Shown here one piece after another: positions 56,613 to 64,000 of a stretch of DNA of 64,000 nucleotides (within the stretch, counting starts at the first letter, position 1; each line of letters starts with the position of its first letter). Both the position numbers and the translations under genes were made by a program. The stretch is from Mayfieldus profundus. Lineage in GTDB: Bacteria; Actinomycetota; Thermoleophilia; Solirubrobacterales; 70-9. Under the pieces are notes generated by a model. That model was not told the DNA's origin. It was given only the letters and a program-made list of their open reading frames with translations, and did not search any database. The DNA lies in assembly GCA_038040325.1 (NCBI GenBank), contig JBBPIM010000008.1, positions 13,999-77,998 on the forward strand. The letters run 5' to 3'.

Positions 56613-58973
56613 TCAGGCCGCTTCGGCGGCTTCGGCGGCGTCGCCGCCGATCTCGCCCTCGGCGGCGAGCTCACCCACCTCGTCGGGCTCGTAGCCGATC
56701 TGCGGCGGCATCCGCCGCGAAACGATCTTGGTGACGCCGTCGTCGCCCATGCTGACCCCGTAGAGCACGTCGGCGGCATCCATGGTGCGCTTCTGGTGGG
56801 TGACGATCACAAACTGGGCGCGGTCGGAAAAGCGCCGCACCAGCTGCAGGAAGCGGTCGATGTTGGCGTCGTCGAGCGCGGCCTCGACCTCGTCGAGGAT
56901 GTAGAAGGGACAGGGCCGGGCCAGGAACACCGCAAAGACGAAGGCCAGCGCGACCAGCGACTTCTCCCCGCCCGAGAGCAGCGAGAGGCGGCGCGTCGAC
57001 TTGCCCACCGGGGTGACCTCGATCTCCACTCCCAGCTCCTCGCGGCCCTCGCGCTCCTCCTCCCCTTCAACCTCGTCGTCGGCGTCCTCGACCGGGCGCA
57101 GGCTGACGCGGCGCAGCCGCCCCCGGCCGCCGGGGAAGAGGTGCTCGACCATCTCCTCGAAGTTGCGGGCGGTGGCCTCGAAAGTCTCCTCGAAGGCGCG
57201 CTCGATCTCGCGGTCGATGTCGCGGATCAGCTGCCCCAGCTCGGCGATAGCACGCTCGGCGTCCTCGCGCTGCGCCTTCAGCTCGTCGGTGTGGGCACGG
57301 GCCTCCTCGTACTCGCGCTCGGCAAGCGGGTTGACAGGGCCGATCTGGGCCCGGCGCCGCTCCAACCGCTCGAGCCGGCGATCGATCTCCTCGCGCTCGT
57401 CGTCGCTCAGGGGCCCGGCCGGCTGCTCGACCTCCTCGCCGAGCCGCTCGGCGATCGCGGCCAGCTCGCGGGCGGCCTCCTCGCGCCGGTCGCGCAGCTG
57501 CGCGGCGCCGACCTCGGCCTCGGTGAGGGCGTCGGACGCCCCCTTCATCTCCACCTGAAGCTCGTACTCGCGCCGCGAGCAGGCCCGCATCTGCTCAGCG
57601 ATCGCGTCACCGTCGCCGTCGGCCCCCACCACACGCGCCTCGGCTGCCTCGACGCGCGAGCGCACCGACCTGCCCAGCGCCTCCAGTGCGCTACGCGCGG
57701 ACTGCACCTCGGCGAGCAGCTGCTCCTGGGCGCCCAGCCGCGCGGTCAGCTCCTCGCGGCGGCGCTCGCCGAGCAGCCCCTCGGCATTTCGCGCGTGGCG
57801 GGCGGCGCGCTCGGCGCCGCTTCGCACGCCGGCCAGCGCCGCGGCGCGCTGCTGTTCCGGGCCCTCGCGCTTGGCGGTCTCAAGACCCTCGCCGGCCGCG
57901 ATCAGCCCCGCCTCGATCTCGCCCAGCTCGTCGGCCAGCCGGCGGTCCCTGGCGGGCGCCGGAGACGAGCCCCCGCCGACGTCGAGCGTCAGCGGCCCCA
58001 GTTCCGCCCGCAGGCGTTCCAGGCGCGACGCCAGCTCCGCCTCGCGGTCGGCCAGCGCTGCGGCGCGAATCCCGATCTTCTCCTGGTCGGCGCGCAGCCG
58101 GGTCAGCACCCCCCAGCTGCGGGTGCGCTCGCGGTCGCGCGCGGCGAAGCGGTCCTCCGCCTCGCGCCGCTGCCCGCTCACCTTCTCAAGCTTGGCCTCG
58201 GTCGCATCGCGCGCCTCTCGCACCTTGGCCGCGTCCGCCTCCGCGGATCCCAGGCGCTCCTCCCCGAAGCGCAGGTCCTCCGCGATCAGGCGGGAGCGCA
58301 GCCCCAGCTCCTCGCGCTCGATGCGGGCGCCGAGCTCGGCCGCCTGCGCCTGGCGCTTCAGCGGCCGCAGCCGTGAGCGCGCCTCGCGCTCCACGTCGAG
58401 AGCCCGGTCGAGGTTGTCGCGGGCGGCGTTCAGCTTCAGCTCCGAGCGCCGACGGCGCTTGCGGTGCTTGCCCAGTCCGGCGGCCTCCTCGACCAGCAGG
58501 CGGCGGTCGCGCGGCTTGGAGTGGATGATCGCCTCGACCCGGCCCTGGCTGATCACCGAGTGCATCTCGCGGCCGAGGTTGGTGTCGGCGAGAACCTCGA
58601 CCACGTCGACGAGCCGGCAGCGGGCGCCGTTGAGCCGGTAGGTGCCGTCACCGGAGCGGTCGAGGCGGCGCTGGATCGAGATCTCGGAGAACTCGCTCGC
58701 GGCGCGGCCCTCGGAGTTGTCGATCACCACCTCGACCTCGGCGTAGCGACGCTGGCCGATCCCCTTGCCGCCGCTGGAGATCACGTCTTGCATCGACTGG
58801 CCGCGGACCGCGACCGGGCTCTGCTCGCCCAGCGCCCACAGCACCGCGTCGGTGATGTTCGACTTGCCCGAGCCGTTCGGGCCCACGATCACGCTCACGC
58901 CCGGCGAGAAGCGCAGCCTGGCACGCTCGGGGAACGACTTGAACCCCTTCAGGGTGATCGACTTTAGGTACAT
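56613..58973 (-). CDS. smc: Short SMC protein lacking a recognisable hinge
   Basis: This 786-residue protein has intact SMC heads: Walker A GPNGSGKSN at residues 31-39, signature LLSGGEKSLVALAF and Walker B FYILDEVEAALDDAN near residue 700. The N-terminal start MYLKSITLKGFKSFPER is standard. SMC proteins are usually about 1150-1200 residues with a hinge of about 150 residues in the middle. Here the coiled coils are short and I see no hinge; a Gly/Pro-rich break (LDVGGGSSPAPARD, about 342-356) lies where the arm turns. Ribosome-binding site AAGGA precedes the ATG. Operon with ftsY is typical. Confidence 0.9.
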   Translation of the reverse strand: MYLKSITLKGFKSFPERARLRFSPGVSVIVGPNGSGKSNITDAVLWALGEQSPVAVRGQSMQDVISSGGKGIGQRRYAEVEVVIDNSEGRAASEFSEISIQRRLDRSGDGTYRLNGARCRLVDVVEVLADTNLGREMHSVISQGRVEAIIHSKPRDRRLLVEEAAGLGKHRKRRRRSELKLNAARDNLDRALDVEREARSRLRPLKRQAQAAELGARIEREELGLRSRLIAEDLRFGEERLGSAEADAAKVREARDATEAKLEKVSGQRREAEDRFAARDRERTRSWGVLTRLRADQEKIGIRAAALADREAELASRLERLRAELGPLTLDVGGGSSPAPARDRRLADELGEIEAGLIAAGEGLETAKREGPEQQRAAALAGVRSGAERAARHARNAEGLLGERRREELTARLGAQEQLLAEVQSARSALEALGRSVRSRVEAAEARVVGADGDGDAIAEQMRACSRREYELQVEMKGASDALTEAEVGAAQLRDRREEAARELAAIAERLGEEVEQPAGPLSDDEREEIDRRLERLERRRAQIGPVNPLAEREYEEARAHTDELKAQREDAERAIAELGQLIRDIDREIERAFEETFEATARNFEEMVEHLFPGGRGRLRRVSLRPVEDADDEVEGEEEREGREELGVEIEVTPVGKSTRRLSLLSGGEKSLVALAFVFAVFLARPCPFYILDEVEAALDDANIDRFLQLVRRFSDRAQFVIVTHQKRTMDAADVLYGVSMGDDGVTKIVSRRMPPQIGYEPDEVGELAAEGEIGGDAAEAAEAA

Positions 58974-59022
58974 CCCGGTGTTCCTTAAGGCTCGCTGTTC
59001 GGTCGGACGAGAAGCGGGGGTT

Positions 59023-59706
59023 TCAGCTGCTCAGCCGCTCGAGCGCCTGCTCGGCTGCCACCTGCTCGGCCACTTTCTTGCTTCGACCGCTGCCACGCCC
59101 CACCTGCTCGGAGTCGACCATCGCGGCAACCTCGAAGGTGCGGTCGTGAGGTGGGCCCGCCTCGCTAAGGACCTCGTAGCCTACGCGGGAGCCGCGCTGG
59201 GCGAGCATCTCCTGCAGCGCCGACTTGAAGTCCAGCAGCGTCTCCGCCGCGAACTCGAGGCGCGGGGCGAATGCGGCGGCAACCGCGGGGGCCGTGCGCT
59301 CGAATCCGAAGGCCAGAAAACAGGCGCCGATAAGGGCTTCGGTGATCTCCGGGAGCGGTCGCTCGGCATCGATCAGGACCTCGACGGGGATCCCCGTCCC
59401 CATGTCCGGCGGGGCCGCGGCTCGCAGGCGCTCGGGCACGGCGAGCGCCCGCCCGACCTCGGCGCAGGAGGCGCCGCTGACCGACTGGTTGAGGATCTTG
59501 GTGAGGCGTCCGCTGTCCTTCTCGGGAAAGCGGGCGAACAACTCGGAGGCAAGGGCTATCCCGAGCACGCTGTCGCCGAGAAACGCCAGCCGCTCGTAGG
59601 AGGTCGAGCGGTCCTCCACCCAGGATGGATGCGTGAGGGCCTGGCCGAGGAGGTCGGCCGGCAGCTCCTCGATCAGCCCCGTGAGAGCGTCTGTGGGCTC
59701 AGGCAG
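59023..59706 (-). CDS. rnc: Ribonuclease III, probable CTG start
   Basis: RNase III cuts double-stranded RNA, including rRNA precursors. The catalytic motif is ERLAFLGDSVLG, with the second acidic site in EALIGACFLAFG; a dsRBD follows (FKSALQEMLAQRG, then GRSKKVAEQVAAEQAL). The conventional start GTG 59619 would remove the conserved first helices (LLGQALTHPSW). In the same frame upstream no ATG, GTG or TTG occurs; CTG 59706, overlapping the acpP stop by 8 bp, gives 227 residues, the normal length. Confidence 0.88.
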   Translation of the reverse strand: MPEPTDALTGLIEELPADLLGQALTHPSWVEDRSTSYERLAFLGDSVLGIALASELFARFPEKDSGRLTKILNQSVSGASCAEVGRALAVPERLRAAAPPDMGTGIPVEVLIDAERPLPEITEALIGACFLAFGFERTAPAVAAAFAPRLEFAAETLLDFKSALQEMLAQRGSRVGYEVLSEAGPPHDRTFEVAAMVDSEQVGRGSGRSKKVAEQVAAEQALERLSS

Positions 59707-59944
59707 GGGCGTGCTCCAGGACGAAGTCGACCGCGTCGCCGACCGATTTGATCCCGGCCGCCTGCTCCTCGGAGACGGTGATCCCGTAGCCGTCCTCCAG
59801 CTCCATCACCAACTCATAGAGGTCGAGCGAGTCGGCGTCGAGGTCCTCCTTGAAGCGGGTTCCCTCCTCGATCCTCGCCGGCTCGACCTCGAGCTCCTCC
59901 GCGAGGTGGTCGCGGACCTTGGCCATCACCTCGTCGCGCGTCAT
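59699..59944 (-). CDS. acpP: Acyl carrier protein
   Basis: This 81-residue acidic protein has the phosphopantetheine Ser in DLDADSLDLYELV and the usual four-helix pattern. It carries acyl chains in fatty acid synthesis. The ATG overlaps the plsX stop as ATGA. Confidence 0.96.
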   Translation of the reverse strand: MTRDEVMAKVRDHLAEELEVEPARIEEGTRFKEDLDADSLDLYELVMELEDGYGITVSEEQAAGIKSVGDAVDFVLEHAPA

Positions 59945-61014
59945 CCGTACCGGGGTCCTATCACGCCTGCCCGCTCGGAGGCCTGCCCATCCCGCGCCAG
60001 ATCCCGCCGCGTCGCGCCGGCCTCGCGCAGCAGTGCCGCGGTGCGCCGGACCGCGTCCTGCTCGACCCCGCGGGCAGCGAGTCGCGCCGCGTTGGCGATG
60101 CCCTCGGGCCCCGAGCTACCGTGGCCGACCACCGCGATGCTGCGCAGGCCGAGCAGGATCGCGCCGCCGGTCGCGTCGGGGTCGAGCTCACGACGCAGGC
60201 CCCCCAGCGCCGGGCGCATCAGCATCCCTCCCGCGGCTGCGAGCGGGTTGGAGCGGGCGGCGTCGCGAATCGCGCCGGCGACCAGCTTCGCCGTGCCCTC
60301 CATCAGCTTCAGCGCAACGTTGCCGGTGAAGCCGTCGGTGACGACGACGTCCGCGGCGCCCGCCGGGAGATCGCGCCCCTCGACGTTGCCGACGAATTCG
60401 ATCCCGGTGGCGCCGGCGAGCATCTCGCCGGCCTCGACGACTTCCTCGGTTCCCTTGCCCGACTCCTCGCCGACCGAGAGCAGGCCGACCCGGGGGCGGG
60501 GGACGCCAAGGACGGCCTCGCTGAAGGCGGACCCCAGAAACGCGAACTGGACCAGATGCTGGGGTCGGACCTCGACGTTGGCGCCGACGTCGAGGAACAG
60601 CACGGGCTTGCCCGGGACGGGCAGGCGAACCGCCAGCGCCGGCCGCTGCACCCCTTTGATGCGCCGCAGCTCGAAGGTCGCGGCCGCCATCGTTGCGCCG
60701 GTCGAGCCGGCGCTCGCGAGGGCGTCGGAGCGGCCTTCGGCGACGTCGAGGGCGGCGCGCACGATCGAGGCCTCGGGACGGGATCGCACCGCCGGCACCG
60801 GGTCGTCCCGGTTGGAGATCCAATCCTCGGTGGGGACGACCTCCACCCCGTCGGTCCCCTCCAGGCGGAGCTCCGCGGGCGGCCCGAACACGCGCACGCG
60901 GATCCCGTCGGAGGCGGCGCGGCGGGCGCCCTCCGCGAGCACGTCGAAGCCTTGCTCGGCGCCGAAACCGTCGAGGGCGACCGTCGGGGGAGCGGTCCCC
61001 TCGGCCGGGGCCAA
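59941..61014 (-). CDS. plsX: Phosphate acyltransferase PlsX
   Basis: This 357-residue protein makes acyl-phosphate for phospholipid synthesis. Family motifs visible are VALDGFGAEQGFDV, GSTGATMAAATFEL, FLDVGANVEVRPQHL and VVTDGFTGNVALKLMEG. The start is TTG 61014, one base after the rpmF stop. It couples lipid synthesis to acpP directly downstream. Confidence 0.94.
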   Translation of the reverse strand: MAPAEGTAPPTVALDGFGAEQGFDVLAEGARRAASDGIRVRVFGPPAELRLEGTDGVEVVPTEDWISNRDDPVPAVRSRPEASIVRAALDVAEGRSDALASAGSTGATMAAATFELRRIKGVQRPALAVRLPVPGKPVLFLDVGANVEVRPQHLVQFAFLGSAFSEAVLGVPRPRVGLLSVGEESGKGTEEVVEAGEMLAGATGIEFVGNVEGRDLPAGAADVVVTDGFTGNVALKLMEGTAKLVAGAIRDAARSNPLAAAGGMLMRPALGGLRRELDPDATGGAILLGLRSIAVVGHGSSGPEGIANAARLAARGVEQDAVRRTAALLREAGATRRDLARDGQASERAGVIGPRYG

Positions 61015-61015
61015 G

Positions 61016-61240
61016 CTACTCCTCCTGCTCTGCCTGCTCGGTGGGGGCCGCGGGAGCTTCCTTGACCTCGTGCTTGATCACCTCACGCCCTGCATAGGTG
61101 CCGCAGACCGGGCAGACCCGGTGGGGCAGGCGCGGGCTGTGACAGCGTGGGCACTCGTTCAGCCGCGGCTCACGGGCGCGATGGGTGGCGCGCCGCTTGT
61201 CGCGCCGCGTCCGTGAGGTCCTCTTCTTGGGGACGGCCAT
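61016..61240 (-). CDS. rpmF: 50S ribosomal protein L32
   Basis: This 74-residue L32 begins MAVPKKRTSRTRRDKRRATH and has a zinc ribbon (CPRCHS, then CPVCG). The C-terminal tail is acidic (about 18 residues), echoing the acidic tail of L19 here. ATG 61240 is used; TTG 61252 in frame is less likely. It sits in its usual place between yceD and plsX, with a GNAT gene inserted upstream. Confidence 0.95.
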   Translation of the reverse strand: MAVPKKRTSRTRRDKRRATHRAREPRLNECPRCHSPRLPHRVCPVCGTYAGREVIKHEVKEAPAAPTEQAEQEE

Positions 61241-61258
61241 GAGAGCGCGCAATGGTAG

Positions 61259-61705
61259 CTAGGCGTCGACCGCAAAGCTGATCCAGCTTTCCTCGCGCGC
61301 ACCGAGCGAGCGGTAGAGGCGCTGCGCGACCTCGTTGTCCGGCGCCGTCTCCCAGACCAGCTCTGCAGCCCCGTGCTGCCGGCTGCGGCGCCGGCACTCC
61401 TCTATCAGCTCCCGGCCTATGCCACGGCCGCGCGCCTCAGGCAGGACGAAGAGGTCGTTCATCACCCCGGCGCGAGCGGCGTTCAGCGTCTGCCAGGTCC
61501 AGAACACGGTCGCGAAGCCGAGCGGCGAGCCTTCGTCATCGCGAGCGATCAGCTGGATCCCCTCGCGATCCGGGTCGTCGATCAGTGAGCGCGCCAACGT
61601 CTCGAGCGCCTCGTCGGGCGGGGTCGCCTCGTAGAAGTCGCAGTAGGCGCGCATCAACGGCAGCAGCTCGGCGAGGTCGCCCTCCCCCACCGGCTCGACC
61701 CTCAT
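61259..61705 (-). CDS. GNAT-family N-acetyltransferase
   Basis: This 148-residue protein has the GNAT fold with acetyl-CoA-binding loop ARGRGIGRELIEEC and the preceding strand AGVMNDLFVLPE. The substrate is unknown. It lies between yceD and rpmF, where it is not usually found. The ATG overlaps the yceD stop as ATGA, so it is part of the operon; acetylation of L32 or another translation protein is possible, but that is inference. Confidence 0.85.
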   Translation of the reverse strand: MRVEPVGEGDLAELLPLMRAYCDFYEATPPDEALETLARSLIDDPDREGIQLIARDDEGSPLGFATVFWTWQTLNAARAGVMNDLFVLPEARGRGIGRELIEECRRRSRQHGAAELVWETAPDNEVAQRLYRSLGAREESWISFAVDA

Positions 61706-62223
61706 TCGCCCTGCAGCTCCCGCAGCTTCGCCCAGCGAGGGTCGCCGCCCTGCTCGTGACGGTGCGCTTCGGGATCGGCGTCGTTGAGCGACTCGCCACA
61801 GACCGGGCACAGGCCGGCGCACTCGCTACGGCAGAGCACCTGGACCGGCACGGCCAGCAACAGGGCGTCGCGAGCCCATCGCCCGACGTCGAGCTCATCG
61901 CCCTCGACAAAGGGGCTGCGCAACTCCTCGTCGCCGGAGTCGGGCTGGTCGACCTCGCGCGCATTCACCTCGACCTCGATCTGCGCGGGCTCGAGACAGC
62001 GCATGCAGGGCCCCTCCAGGCGCAGGCCGAAGCGAAGCCGCAACGCGTAACCGGAGCTGGTGCGCGACACGTCGAGCCGCGCCGCGACGAGGTCGGGCTC
62101 GTTCGCATAGTCCTGTCCACCCAGCTCCAGAGGGTCGGGCCGGACCGGAACCTCGAGACTCTTGGCCTCGCCGAACGAGAGCGATAGACGGCCGAGATCG
62201 ACGATGCTCGTTGCCTGCGACAA
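61702..62223 (-). CDS. YceD/DUF177 family protein
   Basis: This protein of about 173 residues has the DUF177 metal-binding pattern: LEGPCMRCLEPAQIEVEVNA and VLCRSECAGLCPVCGESLN. The family is linked to 23S rRNA accumulation and almost always precedes rpmF. The start is TTG 62223, eight bases after a GGGAGG ribosome-binding site; the frame stays open upstream but is not protein-like. Confidence 0.88.
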   Translation of the reverse strand: MSQATSIVDLGRLSLSFGEAKSLEVPVRPDPLELGGQDYANEPDLVAARLDVSRTSSGYALRLRFGLRLEGPCMRCLEPAQIEVEVNAREVDQPDSGDEELRSPFVEGDELDVGRWARDALLLAVPVQVLCRSECAGLCPVCGESLNDADPEAHRHEQGGDPRWAKLRELQGE

Positions 62224-62277
62224 GGGCGCAACCTCCCGGGATGCGGCGACTACGATGGGCGGCTCATCGAGGTTAGC

Positions 62278-62820
62278 GTGACGCCCCAGTTCCACACCGA
62301 TCCCGACACCTACCTGGACCGCATCCGGGCGGCATTTCCCGGCTACGACCAGCTGCAGGACCGGGCGATCGAAGCGATCCCCTTCCCGCCCGGCCGGGTG
62401 CTGGAGCTGGGGATCGGCACCGGCGAGACCACGCGGCGCCTGCTCGATGCATACCCGGACGCGGAGGTGACCGGGCTCGACGCAAGCCCGGAGATGGTGT
62501 TTCGGGCAAGGGAGATGGGGATCGAGGTGCGCCTGGCCCGGATGGAGGACCCGCTGCCCGACGGGCCATGGGACCTCGTGATCGCCGTGCTCGCGGTGCA
62601 CCACCTCACCGCCGACCAGAAGCGCGACCTGTTCCGGCGCGTGCGCGAGGAGTCCCGCTCGCTGGTGCTCGCCGACCAGGTCGAGGCCGCCGAGCACGCG
62701 CTCGCGCCGAAGGCCGGCGTCGACTTCCTCGAGGGCCCCGCGGACCTTGCCGAATGGTGCGGCGGCGAGGTGGTCTGGGAAGCGGGCGACCTCGCCGTGG
62801 TGCGGGCGGATTACAGATAG
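62278..62820 (+). CDS. SAM-dependent methyltransferase (class I)
   Basis: This 180-residue protein has the SAM loop LELGIGTGETT, motif II VTGLDASPEMVF, and post-motif LVIAVLAVHHLTAD. It is short for the class and lacks a clear substrate domain, so the target is unknown. The start is GTG 62278 with GAGG upstream. It diverges from the yceD operon. Confidence 0.82.
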   Translation: MTPQFHTDPDTYLDRIRAAFPGYDQLQDRAIEAIPFPPGRVLELGIGTGETTRRLLDAYPDAEVTGLDASPEMVFRAREMGIEVRLARMEDPLPDGPWDLVIAVLAVHHLTADQKRDLFRRVREESRSLVLADQVEAAEHALAPKAGVDFLEGPADLAEWCGGEVVWEAGDLAVVRADYR

Positions 62821-62821
62821 C

Positions 62822-62877
62822 CACTAGCCACGGGTCACTAGTCACTAGTGGCTAGTGACAAATGGCTAATGACCAAT
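62822..62877. repeat. Degenerate heptanucleotide repeat forming an inverted repeat
   Basis: Eight 7-bp units fit the pattern (A/G)TG(A/G)CNA or its complement (for example GTGGCTA, ATGACCA and ATGGCTA). Units on the left half are inverted relative to the right half, so the tract can fold into a hairpin around CACTAGTG. It fills most of the gap between the methyltransferase and enoyl-CoA hydratase genes. Confidence 0.75.
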
Positions 62878-62911
62878 GGCCAGAAGCTGAAAGGAGACCT
62901 GATGTCCAAAA

Positions 62912-63709
62912 GTGCTGTACGAGAAGCGCGACCGCATCGCCTACGTGACGATCAACCGGCCGGAGGCGCGCAACGCCGTCGACCCCGACGTGCACCGGCT
63001 GATGATCGAGGCCTGGGAGGACTTCCGCGACGACGACTCGGTCGACGTGGCGATCCTCACCGGGGCCGGCGAGGCGTTCTGCGCCGGCGCCGACTTGAAG
63101 ACCTACATCCCGCCGATCATCGGCAACGCCGGCCCGGGCGAGATACGCGAGATCGTCGAGCTGGGCCTGAACGGATTCACGCGCGGCCTGCACCGGATCT
63201 ACAAGCCGATCGTCGCCGCGGTCAACGGCTGGGCGCTGGCCGGTGGGCTGGAGACCGCGATGGCCTGCGACATCCGCATCGCCTCGGAACGGGCGATGTT
63301 CGGCTCCTTCGAGGCGCGCCGGGGCTTTCACCATGGCGACGGCGGGCTGGTACGGCTGGTCAACGCCTGCGGGGTGAGCGTGGCCTCGCACATGCTGCTC
63401 ACCGCCGAGCCGATCGACGCGCAGACCGCGCTGCAGTGGAACCTCGTCACCAAGGTGGTGCCGCACGACAGCCTGATGGAGGAGGCGGAGACGGTCGCCA
63501 GGCAGATCCTCCGCAACTCGCAGCGGGCGGTGCGATCTGCCAAGCAGACGATTCTCGACACGATCGGAAAGCCGCTCGACGACCAGCTCCGCAACGAGGC
63601 GTGGAACGCCTATACCTGCGCGGACGCCGAGGAGACGAAGGCGATGCTGGGACGGTTCTACGAGAAGAGCGACGCGGGCCGCGCCGGCGAGCACGCGACC
63701 GAGCTGTAG
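62912..63709 (+). CDS. Enoyl-CoA hydratase/isomerase family protein, start in doubt
   Basis: This 265-residue crotonase-fold protein begins VLYEKRDRIAYVTINRPEAR. It contains GAGEAFCAGADLKTY and AVNGWALAGGLETAMACDIR, which give the CoA oxyanion hole. The frame starts at GTG 62912, but the ribosome-binding site AAGGAG (62891-62896) is ideally placed for ATG 62902, which is in another frame. Removing one A from the AAAA run at 62908-62911 would join them as MSKVLYEKRD. The specific substrate is unknown. Confidence 0.85.
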   Translation: MLYEKRDRIAYVTINRPEARNAVDPDVHRLMIEAWEDFRDDDSVDVAILTGAGEAFCAGADLKTYIPPIIGNAGPGEIREIVELGLNGFTRGLHRIYKPIVAAVNGWALAGGLETAMACDIRIASERAMFGSFEARRGFHHGDGGLVRLVNACGVSVASHMLLTAEPIDAQTALQWNLVTKVVPHDSLMEEAETVARQILRNSQRAVRSAKQTILDTIGKPLDDQLRNEAWNAYTCADAEETKAMLGRFYEKSDAGRAGEHATEL

Positions 63710-63863
63710 CGAGAGCGCGGCATCGCCCGACCCGAGGAGATCGAGAGGACAGTCCGGGCCTGGGGGCCAGGGCGTGAGTGTCGCTGCTGCTCCTCGTCCG
63801 GAGCGGAAGCGAGTGGCTTGTCAGCTACGGCCGGCAGCGCTTAGGAACCATCGCAAGCCCTCG

Positions 63864-63999
63864 TCACGTTCCTCGAGTGGGTGGGCTGACGCGCAATTGC
63901 TCTTTTTCGGCGGATCTTGTCTCTCGGTCGATCTCGAGGAGGTATGGGGCGACCAGCCCCCGGTAGGCCGCCTTTCGCTCGTCGGAGAGATCCTTCCAA
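63864..63999 (-). CDS. C-terminus of an unidentified protein (partial, runs off the right edge)
   Basis: The minus-strand frame is open from the window edge to TGA at 63864 and reads WKDLSDERKAAYRGLVAPYL, then LEIDRETRSA. The composition looks like a real C-terminus. I cannot name the family from 44 residues. The 154 bp between it and the enoyl-CoA hydratase gene show nothing I can support. Confidence 0.45.
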   Translation of the reverse strand, partial: WKDLSDERKAAYRGLVAPYLLEIDRETRSAEKEQLRVSPPTRGT

Positions 64000-64000
64000 C

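Noticed and set aside
63744..63759. GAGGACAGTCCGGGCC, similar to the conserved start of RNase P RNA
   Set aside because: The universal GAGGAAAGTCC is not matched exactly, and no P4 partner or other conserved RNase P segments are present in the 240 bp that follow.
63778..63966. 62-codon plus-strand frame near the right edge
   Set aside because: It lies antisense to the more protein-like C-terminus at 63864-63999 and has no ribosome-binding site or recognisable sequence.

Overview
The window is a chromosomal segment of a high-GC, Gram-positive-type bacterium. The best guess is an actinobacterium of the class Thermoleophilia (Solirubrobacterales or a relative). The reasons are the very high GC, the gene sets yceD-rpmF-plsX-acpP-rnc-smc-ftsY-ffh-rpsP-khpA-trmD-rplS-lepB-rnhB and comM-dprA, a WhiG/FliA sigma factor, leaderless-looking promoters, and a lysine-rich C-terminal domain on a secreted dehydrogenase that I associate with that group. 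The taxonomy is inference; no rRNA gene is present.

Layout. 1-3226 (+): end of a polysaccharide locus (flippase and two GT4 glycosyltransferases). 3236-12441 (-): rpmI-rplT, a terminator, then SpoU methyltransferase-pheS-pheT-argC-argJ-argB-argD, with start/stop codons overlapping at most junctions. 12516-23337: an 11-kb surface-polysaccharide and matrix island. It carries a polysaccharide deacetylase, a CelD-like acyltransferase, an ATP-grasp ligase, a secreted lysyl-oxidase/LamG/Fn3 protein, two related secreted beta-helix proteins and a GT4 enzyme. 23334-25981 (-): infC, with its own sigma70-type promoter, and thrS. The island therefore splits the usually contiguous thrS-infC-rpmI-rplT cluster. 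26007-33291: a membrane protein, tRNA-Val, an epimerase, NfeD, and a tRNA-Cys-bounded segment of about 2 kb carrying a secreted sugar dehydrogenase, then a coiled-coil protein and tRNA-Gly. 33381-40495: VOC protein, RNase HI, zinc-ribbon protein, EF-G paralogue, WhiG-type sigma, Xer recombinase and L,D-transpeptidase. 40601-50904: lipid and metabolic genes (SDR, acyltransferase, MTHFS-like, hydrolase, ilvD, thiD) and dprA/comM/yraN. 50710-62223 (-): the long housekeeping run rnhB to yceD. 62278-64000: a methyltransferase, an enoyl-CoA hydratase and a truncated gene.

The most unusual points are: a bacterial lysyl oxidase that keeps both the copper ligands and the Lys/Tyr pair of the quinone cofactor; an SMC protein of only 786 residues with no recognisable hinge; the split of infC from rpmI-rplT; the 43-bp duplication of the tRNA-Cys 3' half; several genes (lepB, rnc, a beta-helix gene, probably rnhB) whose correct N-termini can only be reached from CTG start codons; pervasive NTGA start/stop overlaps; and heptanucleotide repeat tracts, one of which lies inside a reading frame that abuts ilvD.

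Functionally, the polysaccharide genes, the lysyl oxidase and the beta-helix proteins together suggest assembly and cross-linking of an extracellular matrix. The rest is translation, protein export, arginine biosynthesis and cell-envelope housekeeping.
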